Below, one piece after another: positions 12,301-24,300 of a stretch of 64,000 bases of DNA. This DNA is from Perognathus longimembris pacificus (Eukaryota; Chordata; Mammalia; Rodentia; Heteromyidae). Where the stretch lies: positions 27,611,983 through 27,675,982 of the forward strand of contig NC_063174.1 of assembly GCF_023159225.1 (NCBI RefSeq). Direction: 5' to 3'. Made by a program: the position numbers and the translations under genes. The stretch's first letter is position 1. Every line of letters starts with the position of its first letter. Under the pieces are notes generated by a model, which saw nothing but the letters and a program-made list of their open reading frames with translations, had not been told where the DNA came from and did no database searches.

Positions 12301-15300
12301 TTGCTCAAGTCTAGCACTCTGCCACTTGAGCCACTTGAGCCACAGTGCCACTTCTGGCCGTTTGTATATATGTGGTGCTGGGGAATCGAACCCATGGCTT
12401 CATGTATATGAGGCAAGCACTCTTGCCACTAGGTCATATTCCCAGCCCGATACTCTGTATTTTTGTTCCAGTACTGGCACTAGAATTCAGAGCTCTTGCT
12501 CCACTTTTTCACTCATAGCTGATGTTTTATCACTTGGTCCACACTTGAGTTGTGGCTTTTTGTTAGGAGATAAGAGTCTCTGAGAGATTTGTGTGTCTAG
12601 GCTGCCTTGGAACACATGATCCTCAGATCTCAGCCTCCTGAGTACATGTGTGAGGCACTCACTGGGGTCTCTGGACACGATCAATCAAGTTGTGCTCATA
12701 GATCACCTTTCTGGTTCCAAATGTCTTATCAATTAAAGGTAGTTAGTGATTCCTATTTTGCAGAGAGGCTATTGAATGTATCAGAACACGGTGGAATGCT
12801 AATAAATGATAGCAATTGTACTGTAGGATAGTTTAGGTTAATTATTGTCCTTTAGTGTCAGTATTAATGTCATTATTGTCCTATAGTGTCAGTGTTAATG
12901 TAATAGGTAGACAGGTCTTTTGTTCTTAGTACAGAAAATTAGATTCTTTGGGTTTTGTTTCTTTGAATTCTAACAGATAAAGGTTAACATTTAAATCCTT
13001 GGTTATAGCCTTTTGTCTGTTTAGTATGTTTAATGTTGTCTATTTAATATGTTTAATGTTGCTTTCAGAGTTGCAGCTTTATCTTTTTTCTCAAATAAGC
13101 TTTAATATTTAATATTTGTATTTAGATAATACTTCAAATAAATGGCACTCAGTGAATTATCTATACAAATGCCGTTTTGGCAAGTATCTAATGTTTCCTG
13201 GAATTATTAAATTATTCTAGCCTGATTTATTTTCTCTTGGTATGCTGTATGGTAAGTCTGAAATAAAAGGAAGCTAAATTTACTATAGATAATAGGTAAT
13301 CATAGTCTTATTAAAATACTAGACTCATTCTTCAATGCCTACAAAGTTTTGGTCTTTTGAATGCTTTTAACATGAAAGGAGCTTCTTCATGATTCTGGTT
13401 ATCAAAGATATCAGGATTAATAGATCCATTATGTTGTTGAGTCTTCCAGGTCAGAAAAATCCTTAAAAACTATTTAATAAATGTATCAAATATTCATATA
13501 TATGACACACATTCAAATAGTTCTGTGAATTAAAACATTTTCTAAACTGATTATATTAACTTACACTTGGAAAAACTCTTATGTATGACTACAAGACAGT
13601 TATTTATACTATAATCTCCTTTTGAGAAATCCTTTTGGTTTTGATTGCCACTTCTACTGATTATAAAGTATGTTGAAGTAAAATGATTTTTCCCATGGAA
13701 AAAATGGTTTTATTGCTGGATGATCAAGGTTCAAGGCTAGCAAGGGCAGAATAGTTCACTGGAGTCTGTCTCCAAAAAAGCAGAAAAAGCAGGGCTAGAG
13801 TCATGGCTCAAGTTGTATAATGCCAGCCTAGTAAGCAGTGAGGCTGCGCGTTCAAGCACTGTTACTGCAAAAAAAAAAAAAAAAAAAAAAAAAAGACACA
13901 AAATGAATAAATATAAAAATAAATTCAGGTCTTTGCAACTTTTTCAAAGATAGAAGGCAGTTTTATATCTGTACTTTGATTAGGTTGCTAATGAGCTTAG
14001 AAGATTATTCTGAACTGGGTATGGTAACCCAAGCCTGTAATGTTAGTCAATCAAGAGACAAAAGCAGAAAGATAGAGAATTTGAGGCCATTTAGGGCAAA
14101 TGTAGTAATGAGATCCTATATCAGTAACAAAACAATAATGATTAAAAAAATAAAGGGGGCTGGGGATATAGCCTAGTGGCAAGAGTGCCTGCCTCGGATA
14201 CACGAGGCCCTAGGTTCGATTCCCCAGCACCACATATACAGAAAACGGCCAGAAGCGGCACTGTGGCTCAAGTGGCAGAGTGCTAGCCTTGAGCGGGAAG
14301 AAGCCAGGGACAGTGCTCAGGCCCTGAGTCCAAGGCCCAGGACTGGCCAAAAAAAAAATAAATAAAAAAATAAAAAATAAAAAGAGCTAGAGGCAGAACT
14401 GAAGTATGGAGCAATTGTGTAGCATGTTCAAAGCCCTGGGCTCAATCCCCAACATCATAAAAAAAAAAAAGAATAAGAGATGATAATAGTGGAGTGACTG
14501 AATTTGAAAAAGCCAGTGGAGTTACTTAGGAAGTTGGGGGCCATGATTAAACCTGTGTCTGTGTGATCCCTACCAAGTGAAAAATGTATGTTCATTTTAA
14601 AAGATTTTGAAAAATGGCTAAACAAATAATGATTGTTATAAACATGAAGTTCTAAATAAACAGCAATGATAGGATTCTGTACAGTTAAATTTGATTTAAT
14701 CCATGTGCCTAAATTCTCTGTTGTTTTTTTTGCTTACTATAGTATTTGATGATGGTGATGAGAGGACATTGAGACGCACCTCACTTTGCCTGAAAGGGGA
14801 GAGACATTTTGCTGAGAGTGAGGTAGGGCTGTAGTGATGAACCCTAGGGGTTGAAGACCAATTAGTGATTTATAAAACATTAACTCAACTCATCTGTTTC
14901 TTTTCCAGACTCTTGACCAGCTTCCATTAACAAATCCAGAGCATTTTGGAACTCCAGTAATTGCAAAGAAGACAAACAGAGGAAGGAGGTCTTCACTTCC
15001 TGTGTGAGTTTTTCCTATATCATAACATTACAGTTAGCACAACATGAGTGGGTAGTTTTCCCCCAGAATCATTTAATTTGATTGGGTAACTTATTTATAG
15101 CATTTTGCTTTCTTATGTGAGACATCTTATCCTGAGCAGATCTTCATCCTTAATTATTCCTACTAGCAAGAATTATGACAAGTTGAGGCTGGGAATATGG
15201 CATGGTGGTAGAGTACTTCTCTCCTATGCATGAAGCTTTGGGTTCGATTGCTCAGACCACATACATAGAAAAAGCTAGAAGTGGTGCTGTGGCTCAAGTG

Positions 15301-18300
15301 GTAGAGTGCTGGCCTTGAGCAAAAAGAAGCCAGGGACAGTGTTCAGGCCCTTAGTCCAAACCCCAGGAATGACAAAAAAAAAAAAAAAATTATGACAAGT
15401 TTTCAAAAAGCAACTTTTGTATTAAGTTAGTTTGCCAGAGTCCTTTATTGGTCTGATGATTTTGCTGGGGTCTGAGCTCAGGGCTCTATGCGTACCAAGC
15501 ACTTTACCATTTAAGTTAGGCTCCTAATCCTTTTTACTTTTAGTTATTTTTTAGACAGTTTTTAGACAGGTTTTAGTTAATTTTTTAGATTTGGTTTTTG
15601 ACTAGGTTAATAACCCTTGGGCTGTGATTATCCTACCTATGCTTCCCAAATAGTATGGCTTACAGGCATGAACCACCACCTTGCTTTTTTTCTTTTCTTC
15701 TTTTTGTAAGCTGGTGCTGGGGCTTGAACTTGGCCTGAGCACTATACTTGGGCACTCTGCCACTTGAGTCATAGCTTTACGCTGGGTTTTTGGTGGTAAA
15801 TTGGAGATAAGAGGCTTATGGACTTTCCTGCGTTGGCTGGCTTTGAAGGGCAACCCTGAGATCTCAGCCTCCTGAGTAGGTTTGGCTGTTTTTTTCTGAA
15901 GGTTCTGGGGCTTGAACTTAGGGCCGGGACACCGTCCCTGAGCCTCTTTGTGCTCAAAGCTAGTAGTGCTCTACTCCTTAAGCCACAGCACCACTTTTGG
16001 CTTTTTCTGAGTGGTTTATTAGAGACAGAATCTCACAGACTTTTCTACCTGGGCTGGCTTCAAACTGTGATCCTCAGATTTCCTGCGTAGGTAGGATTAT
16101 AGGCATGAGCCATGGCGCCTGGTTTGTTTTTTGGTTTTTTTTTTTGGCCAGTCCTAGGCTGTGAACTCAGGGCCTGAGCACTGTCCCTGGCTTCTTTTTT
16201 GCTCAAGGCTAGCACTCTGTCACTTAAGCTACAGCGCCACTTCTGGCCATTTTCTGTATATGTGGTGCTGAGGAATCGAACCCAGGGCCTCATGTATACG
16301 AGGCAAGCACTCTTGCCACTAGGCCGTATTCCCAGCCTGCCTGGTTTGTTTTTGACATAGAGGTTCAGTACAGTTTTACCACTGCTGGCCTGTAACTTTG
16401 ATCCTCCCATCTTGATCTCCCTGGTAGTTGGGAATGCTGCCATGCCAGCATTTGTGCTTTTTTACTCTTATTATTTCACAATCATTTCAAACTTATAAAT
16501 TGTAACAGTAATATAAACAGCTTACATATACTATATTCATTAAATTGTTTTTTGAATATTCTTCCTTTGTGTCTATTTATACACATATAGTTATATTTTG
16601 TACATGACAACTATTATGACTCTTTGCCCCTGAATAATCAAATTATGCATGCTAAAATGGGAAATTTTAATTTTTAGTAAAGTGGGGTATGTGCTGAGAA
16701 AAGGTTTCATTATATAGCCAAGGCTGGCCTTGTACTTGTAATCCACTTACCCTAACCTCCAGAGTGCTGGAATTATAGTCCTACACCATCATGCTCTGAC
16801 TCAAAAAGTTTAACTTTGATTGGATACTGTCACCTAACAATGTACATAGTTACTATTTTAAATTTTGCCAATTTTCTCAGTAATCACCCCAATCCGTGTT
16901 CTAGTCCAGGATTATACACTATTTCATTTTTGTGTTTTATAAATTTCTTTTAATCTAAAAATAGGTCTTTAGACTTTTTTGTTGTTCATAATATCAGCAT
17001 TTAAGAGTATAGGTGGACTGGCAATATAGCTTAGTGGTAGAGTGCTTGCCTAGCATGCATAAAGCCCAGTGTTCGATTCCGCAGTACCACATAAACAGAA
17101 AAGGCCAGAAGTGGTACTGTGGCTCAAGTGGCTGAGGGCTAGCCTTGAGCAAAAAGAAGCCAGGCCAGTGCTCAGGCCCTGAGTCCAATGCCCAGGACTG
17201 GCAAAACAACAACAACAACAAAAAGAAGCAAAGAAGCTCAGGGACAGTGCCCAGGCCCTGAGTTCAAGCCCCAGGACTGGCCAAAACAAAAAAAGAGTAC
17301 AAGTCAAGTAGTTTTGTAGACTTTCTCAAGATAGGTTTGTCTGTTTCTTCATTTATAGAATTAGGTTATACATCTTTGACAGCAACACTGTGTCTGTGTC
17401 TTTATTAGGATAAACACTCTTAATAAGTGCATGTTATCAGTGTGTCCCATTATTGGCACTGCTAACTTTGATCACCTAGGATGTTGTCTGCTAAAGTTAT
17501 CATAGGTTACTTTCTTTTTATTTTCTTTTTTTTTTTTATGCTGGTCCTGGGGCTTGAACTTGGCCTGGGCATTGTCCCTGACCTTTTTTTGGTTAAGGCT
17601 AGTCCTCTACTACTTAAGCCACAGCTCTTCTTCTGGCCTTTTGGTGGTTAATTAGAGATAAGAAACTCAACATTTCCTGTCCTGGCTGGCTTTGAGTGGT
17701 GATCCTCCAGTCTCAGCCTTCTGAGTATCTAGGATTATAGGTGAGAGCTATGAAATGCTCAGCATTATATGTTACTTTGGGATTACTTAAATAATATATT
17801 GTCAAATTCTCTTCACCCATTGATAATTCTTGTTTTTCTTTTGCCAGTTATGGGCCTTGGACTCAGGGCCTGATCACTGTCCCTGAGCTTCTTTTGCTCA
17901 AGGCTAACATTCTACCACTTGAGCCACAGCCACCACTTCTGGCTTTTTCTGTTTATGTGATGCTGGGGAATCAAACCCAGGGTCTTCATGCGTTCTAGGC
18001 AAGCACTCTACCACTAAGCACATTCCCAGTTCCCACTGGAATTCTTGTATAAATTAGTTACTACTGATACTAAGACAGCAAAATGGTGATTTTCTAATTT
18101 TTTTTTTTTTTTTTTTTTTGCCAGTCCTGGGCCTTGGACTCAGGGCCTGAGCACTGTCCCTGGCTTCTTCCCGCTCAAGGCTAGCACTCTGCCACTTGAG
18201 CCACAGCGCCGCTTCTGGCCGTTTTCTGTATATGTGGTGCTGGGGAATCAAACCTAGGGCCTCGTGTATCCGAGGCAGGCACTCTTGCCACTAGGCTATA

Positions 18301-21300
18301 TCCCCAGCCCGATTTTCTAATTTTTTATTCCTGCTACTTTGCTTAGTTAAATTTAATTGTCATCTAGCCATAATGAAAATCTTTTTTCTTTCTTTCTTTC
18401 TTTCTTTCTTCCTTTCTTTCTTTTCTTTTTTTTTTTTTTTTCTAGTCCTGGGGCTTGAACTCAGGACCTGACACTGTTCCTAAACTTCTTTGGCTCAAGA
18501 CTTGGCTCTACCACTTGAGCCACAGTGCCACTTCTGGCTTTTTCTGTTTATGTGATACTGAGGAATCAAACCCAGGGCTTCATACATGGTAGGCAAGCTC
18601 TCTACCACTAAGTCACATTCCCAGCCCATGAAAATCTTTCTTATCGCTATGTGGTACTGGGTTCTAGTTTTACTCAATAGACTATAGTTTATTTTAGACT
18701 TGAGGCTTACTCCAGTAGTAGAGCACCTGCCTACCAAGTGCAACATAGAGTTTAAACTCCATTACTGCCAAAAAAAAATATTCAGTTTGATATGTATGTC
18801 CCAGATTTGGCCTGTATAAGTCTTTTCAGGCTGCCACCAGTGCTCTTTTGAAACATTATCACTATTTCTTTAGCACTTTGTTGCTTTCTGACACAACAAG
18901 GTATCCTAGGCCCATGTTAATTTTTTTCTGCCCTTTATTTTGTAATTGGCCATTTCTTCAGGGGATCCTTGTTCCTTTTAGTGGAAAGTAGTATTGAGAA
19001 ATTCAGATCTAAGTATTAGATATGCTTGTTATTGTTGGGGTATGTATAATGAAGATTTTAAAAGGCAAAGTCAATATATAAGTTGCAAAACAAATAAAAA
19101 AAAAAAAACAACCTCTAAGGACCCAAATGAAATCTTAGTTCCATCACTTACTAGATATGTCATTTTGGGAAAATCACTTCATGAGCCTCTTTGGACTTAT
19201 TAACATATATGAGTACCAATTTTCACAAAACTGTAAGTTTTTTTTTTTTTTTGCCAGTCCTGGGGCTTGAACTCAGGGCCTTAGCACTGTCCCTGGCTTC
19301 TTTTTGCTCAAGGCTAGCACTCTACCACTTAAGCCACAGCACCACTTCTGGCTTTTTCTATATATGTGGTGCTGAGGAATCGAACCCAGGGCTTCATATA
19401 TATGAGGCAAGCACTCTACCACTAGGCCATGTTCCCAGCCCCTGCAAGATATTTTTGCTAGTTTGTAACTGAGGAAAGTGGGATTGATAATGTCTTACTA
19501 CTTTGAGGGGAATATCAAAAATGCATATGTATAAACTTCAGTATGTAAAAAAAACTCAGTATGGAATACATATTTCATAAATCATTAATGTTCAGGTATT
19601 TTATTCATAAACTTGTCCCATAGTCTTTTAGTAAATGATTAACAAATTGAGTCATCTAATTTCTCAGAGTGGAGAAGAAGTAAAGATGTCAGAAGTAAAG
19701 AAAGATTAGTCAATGCAGACAATAAAATTTGGAGCTTGACAGCTGACAAGTCTTAACAACAAAGAACAAAACTATAGGAAGATAAGGAAATAAATGGCTT
19801 TTGCATCACTGAAATCAGTATTAAAAACTATAGGCTTCCCAGGCCCTGAGTGCAAGCCTCATGACTGACAAAATAAAAGGAACTATAGGCTTAGCCAGGC
19901 ACTGGTGGCTTATGCCTGTAGTAGTAGCTACTCAGGAGCCTGAGATCTGGGAACTGAGGTTTGAAGTCAGCCCAGAGTAGTCTGTGAGATTTTCTCTAAA
20001 TAAAAAAGAGTGAAAACAAAGCCAGAAGTGGAGCTGTGGCTCAAGTGGTAGAGTGCTAGCCTTGTACACACTTGAGTTCAAGCCCCAGGACTGACACCAA
20101 AACAAAACAATACATATTATTGACATTTAAGGGTAAATTTCAGCTACCTAGAAAGTTATTTAAATAATTAAAGTTAACTTATTGGGACTGTGGCATTAAA
20201 AAATGTTTTTGGCTCCAGCTGGTAGATGGCATAGGAAGTTAATTTCTAGTACTCATTCATCTAATAAGATGGACAGCTTAGAACTACTTATATGGGGCCT
20301 AGGAAGTATTCATCTCCTCAGTTCTAATAAGAGTAGAAGACAGGCCAGGCGCTGGTGGCTCATGCCACCAGCTACTAAGGAGGCTAAGATCTGAGGATCA
20401 TGTTTCAAAGCCAGCCCCAGCAATAAAGTCCATGAGACTCTTATCTCCAATTAACCACAAGAAAACTGGAAGTAGAGCTATGGTTCAAATTGGTATCCCG
20501 CTGGCCTTGTGCAAAAAATCTTAGGGACAATGCCCAGGCCCTGAGTTCAAGGCTCATGACTGATCAGGGGGGAAAAGAAGAATAATAGAGGATAGAATAT
20601 TAGGAGCTGAATTCAACATATTAAAGTCACAGCACTATGGTTGTGTCAAGTATTGTGTATACTGGTATAATGACCTAATTATTATAACTTACAGTACTGA
20701 AGATGAAAAGGAAGAAGAGAGTAGTGAAGATGAAAATGAAGATCAGCGTCGTCTTAATGATGAATTATTAGGAAAAATTGTAAGTGTGGTATCTACGACT
20801 GAGAAGCCTGAGTGGTATCCTGCTTTGGTAAGTAAAGTTTCTTTGTTTAGTCATTTAGAAGACTTTGGAAGTATTATATAACCTACATTCAAACTTTACT
20901 GCAATTTAAAAATTGAACCATCAGGTGCAAGTAAATTCAGATTTCATTTCCTTCAGTTCACTCTATAATCACTTGTTGAGATCTTCCAGGTCCTTCAAGT
21001 TTTTCCTAGTGGCCTCTTTCCCTGTATGCTATTGCTATTTTACACCTTCAGGTTCCCTTAGCTTGACCCTGAATTCTTTCTGAAATATATATGAATCTTG
21101 TAGAATTTTAAAAAACATCTTGTGTATATGTTTGTATTTGTGTGTGTTGGTATTGGGTCTTAAACTTAGCCAGGATGTAGGACCTCATGCTTGCACTTGC
21201 TTTTTCCAAATGCAGCCGACTTTATCACTTTAGCCACAGCTCCACTTTCTGTTAGTGAGCTGGGGATAAGTGTTCCAAAATTTTTGTCTTCCTGAGTTGT

Positions 21301-24300
21301 TTTCAAACCTTGATCTTCAGATCTCAGTCTCCTGAGTAGTAGGATATTATAGGCATGAACCACGAGTGCCCAGCCTTAAAGATAAATCTGTTCCTACATT
21401 CACTTTCATTTTGTGTGTGTTTGCTAGTGCCAGGGCTTGAATTCAGGGCCTGGGAAGCTAGCTATTCCTTAACTTTATTTCTCAAGGCTGGTGCTCTACC
21501 AGTTGAGTTACATGCCCACTTCTGGCTTTTTGTTGGCTCTTTGCAGATAAGGGTCTCAGACTTTCCTGCCTGGGCCGGTTACTACCTGGATCTTCAGATT
21601 TCAGCCTCCTAAGTACCTAGGATTATAGGTGTAAGTCAACAGTACCTAGCTTGAGGAATCCTTTTTAAAATCACTAATTTTGTCATGACAGTTTCATTCT
21701 CAAAAATAAACCTTCACTTGTCATAGTGGTGCACGTCTGTAGCCCAATTACTGGGGAGCCTGGGACAAGACATTGGCATGAGGGGCTGGGGATATGGCCT
21801 AGTGGCAGGAGTGCTTGCCTAGTATACATGAGGCCCTGGGTTCAATTCCCCAGCACCACATATACAGAAGTGGCACTGTGGCTCAAGTGGCAGAGTGCTA
21901 GCCTTGAGCAAAAAGAAGCCAGGGACAGTGCTCAGGCCCTGAGTTCAAGCCCCAGGACTGGCCAAAAAAAAAAAGACATTGGCATGAGCCCTGGAGTTTG
22001 GGGCTAGCCCAAACAACACAGACACTGTCTTAAAAAAGGGTGGGTTGGGGGGGGGGTTGGGAATGTGGCTTAGTGGTAGAGTGCTTGCCTAGCATGCCTG
22101 AAGCCCTGGGTTTGATTCCTCAGTACCACATATATAGAAAAGGCCAGAAGTGGTGCTGTGGTTCAAGTGGTAGAGTGTTAGCCTTGAGCAAAAGGAAGCC
22201 AGGGACAGTGCCTATGCCCTGAGTTCAAGCCCCAGGACTGGCAAAAAAACAAAACACAAAAGTAAAAGTAAATAAACCTTTACTGAGTCTACCTTATCTT
22301 GCATTCTTGATTTTTTTTTTTGTTTTGCCAGTCCTGGGGCTTGAACTCAGGGCACGGGCACTGTCCCTGAGCTTCTTTTGCTTAAGGCTAGCACTCTACC
22401 ACTTGAGCCACAGCACCACTTCTGGCTTTTTCTGTGTATGTGGTACTGAGGAATCGAACCCAGGGCTTCATGCATGCTAGGCAAGCACTCTACCACTAAA
22501 CCACCTTCTCAGCCCTTATTTTGCATTCTTTAAATGGATGTTTGAACAATCCCTAGCTCTTATTTCTTGTTTTCACTATAATCACTACAAGTTATTTTTC
22601 CCCTAAAAGTTCTTTAGTTGTCTCCTGTGCAACACATTAAATTTCTCTGAGCCTTTAATTTGCCTTAAGTTAACCAATATTAACTAAGGATCTGCAAAGT
22701 TGGCTTTAATTCCTTATAAGAAAGCTGGGTAGGGTGGCACAAGTGTATAATCCCAGTACTCTGGAGGCTGAACCAAGAGAACTATGATTTGGAGATCAAC
22801 CTTAGCTATATAGAAAGTTTTAAGGCCAGTCTGAGTTATGAAACTATCAAAAAAGTGAGGTTTCTTCAGTGGTAGCGTACTTGCCTAGTGTATACAAAGT
22901 TGTGGGTCTGATCCCCAATACTACAACAAACAACCTCCCAGAAAAACAAAACATGAGTTCCTTAGAAGAGAGAATTACAAGATTAGAGTACATTGCCTTC
23001 AAGATTTTGGCTCATATATACAATCCTAAGAGGCATGAGATGAAGAGGATTGTGGGTTGAGGCCAGACTGGACAAAAGTTTATGAGACTCCAGCTTAAAA
23101 GAGAAAGCTAGCTGGGTGCTGGTGGCTCACATCTGTAATCCTAGCTTCTGAAGAGATCTGAAGATCTCAGTTCAGAGCCAGCCTGGGCATGAAAGTCCCT
23201 GAGACTCTTATCTCCAATTAACCACCAGAAAACTGGAAGTGGCACTGTGGCTCAAAGTGTAGAGCTGTAGAGCACTAACCTTGAGCTCAGGGGGCTGGGG
23301 ATATTGCCTAGTGGCAAAGAGTGCTTGCCTTGTATACATGAAGCCCTGGGTTCAATTCCCCAGCACCACGTATACAGAAAACGGCCAGGAGTGGTGCTGT
23401 GGCTCAAGTGGCAGAGTGCTAGCCTTGAGCAAAAAGAAGCCAGGGACAGTGCTCAGGCCCTGAGTCCAAGGCCCAGGACTGGCAAAAAAAACCAAAACAA
23501 AACAAAAAGGAGCTCAGGGATAGTGCTCAGGCCCTGAGTTCAAACTCTATGACCAACAACAACAAGAAGAAAAGGCTGGGTGTACTGACATGCAGCCATC
23601 ATTCTATCTATGGTGGGAAGCATAAATAGGATTGTAGCCCAGGCTGGCCTCGGCCCAAAGCAAGACCCCGATCTCAAAAATAACCAGAGCAAGAAGGGCT
23701 AGAGGTGTGGATCAAATAGTAAAGTGTTTTGTTTTACAAGGGCAAAGCCTTGAGTTCCAACCCCAGTACTGCCAGAATAAAATGAATCCAAATTTGCTAT
23801 ATACATCTAAAAGTATGTATGACTCTTCTTCAAAGTATACAATCCTTTAGTCAATTTGTGTTTATATACATATAACTGTGTTATCACGTATGTATTTCAG
23901 ATCAAACTTCTTCATATGAGTAAAAACATGTAGTTGCTCTGAGCCTCCCTCTCTTCACTTAAGTTTTTATCAGTGTTCATCCATTTCCCTGTAAATGACA
24001 TGTTTTCTGTGTCTTTTATGCTTGTCCCTCTGTTACAGTTAAGGCACAACTATGTTACTACAAGCACCTAACAGCAATAGTTTATCTCCACCTCATGTTG
24101 AGATGTGTGTGACTCCTAAGATTTTTTTTTTCACCAGTACTGGGCCTTGAACTCAGGTCTTGGGCACTGTCTTGTTACGTGGTTGGGTGGGTGTGTTTCC
24201 ACGTCCCCCAAAGAGTCCACCACTCAGAGACAGTCTCCAGCAAAAAGGCGGGTTTATTGGGGAAGCAAAAAAGCGAACTGCCTGGACAGGGACGTAGCAC

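Larger units (their letters stand above)
6483..14742 (+). other. Intron 4 (8.3 kb)
   Basis: Filled mainly with transposons: SINEs throughout, an old + strand L1 ORF2 fragment interrupted by a Tigger-like DNA transposon (9442-11360), and a second Tigger/MER2-like scrap (about 12055-12180). Stretches 6900-7514, 8165-9040 and 12671-13719 show no recognisable gene or element. Confidence 0.8.
15004..20694 (+). other. Intron 6 (5.7 kb)
   Basis: Dense in SINEs (at least a dozen copies), with a TTTC microsatellite at 18381-18440. Stretches 16453-16689, 17297-17522, 18779-19229, 19442-19835 and 20111-20341 contain nothing I recognise. Confidence 0.8.

Noticed and set aside
16060..16443. Open frame of 127 codons on the - strand
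   Set aside because: Entirely within an IDL-Geo SINE and a B1-like monomer. The recurrent '[16 protein letters not shown]' reading is a SINE translation.
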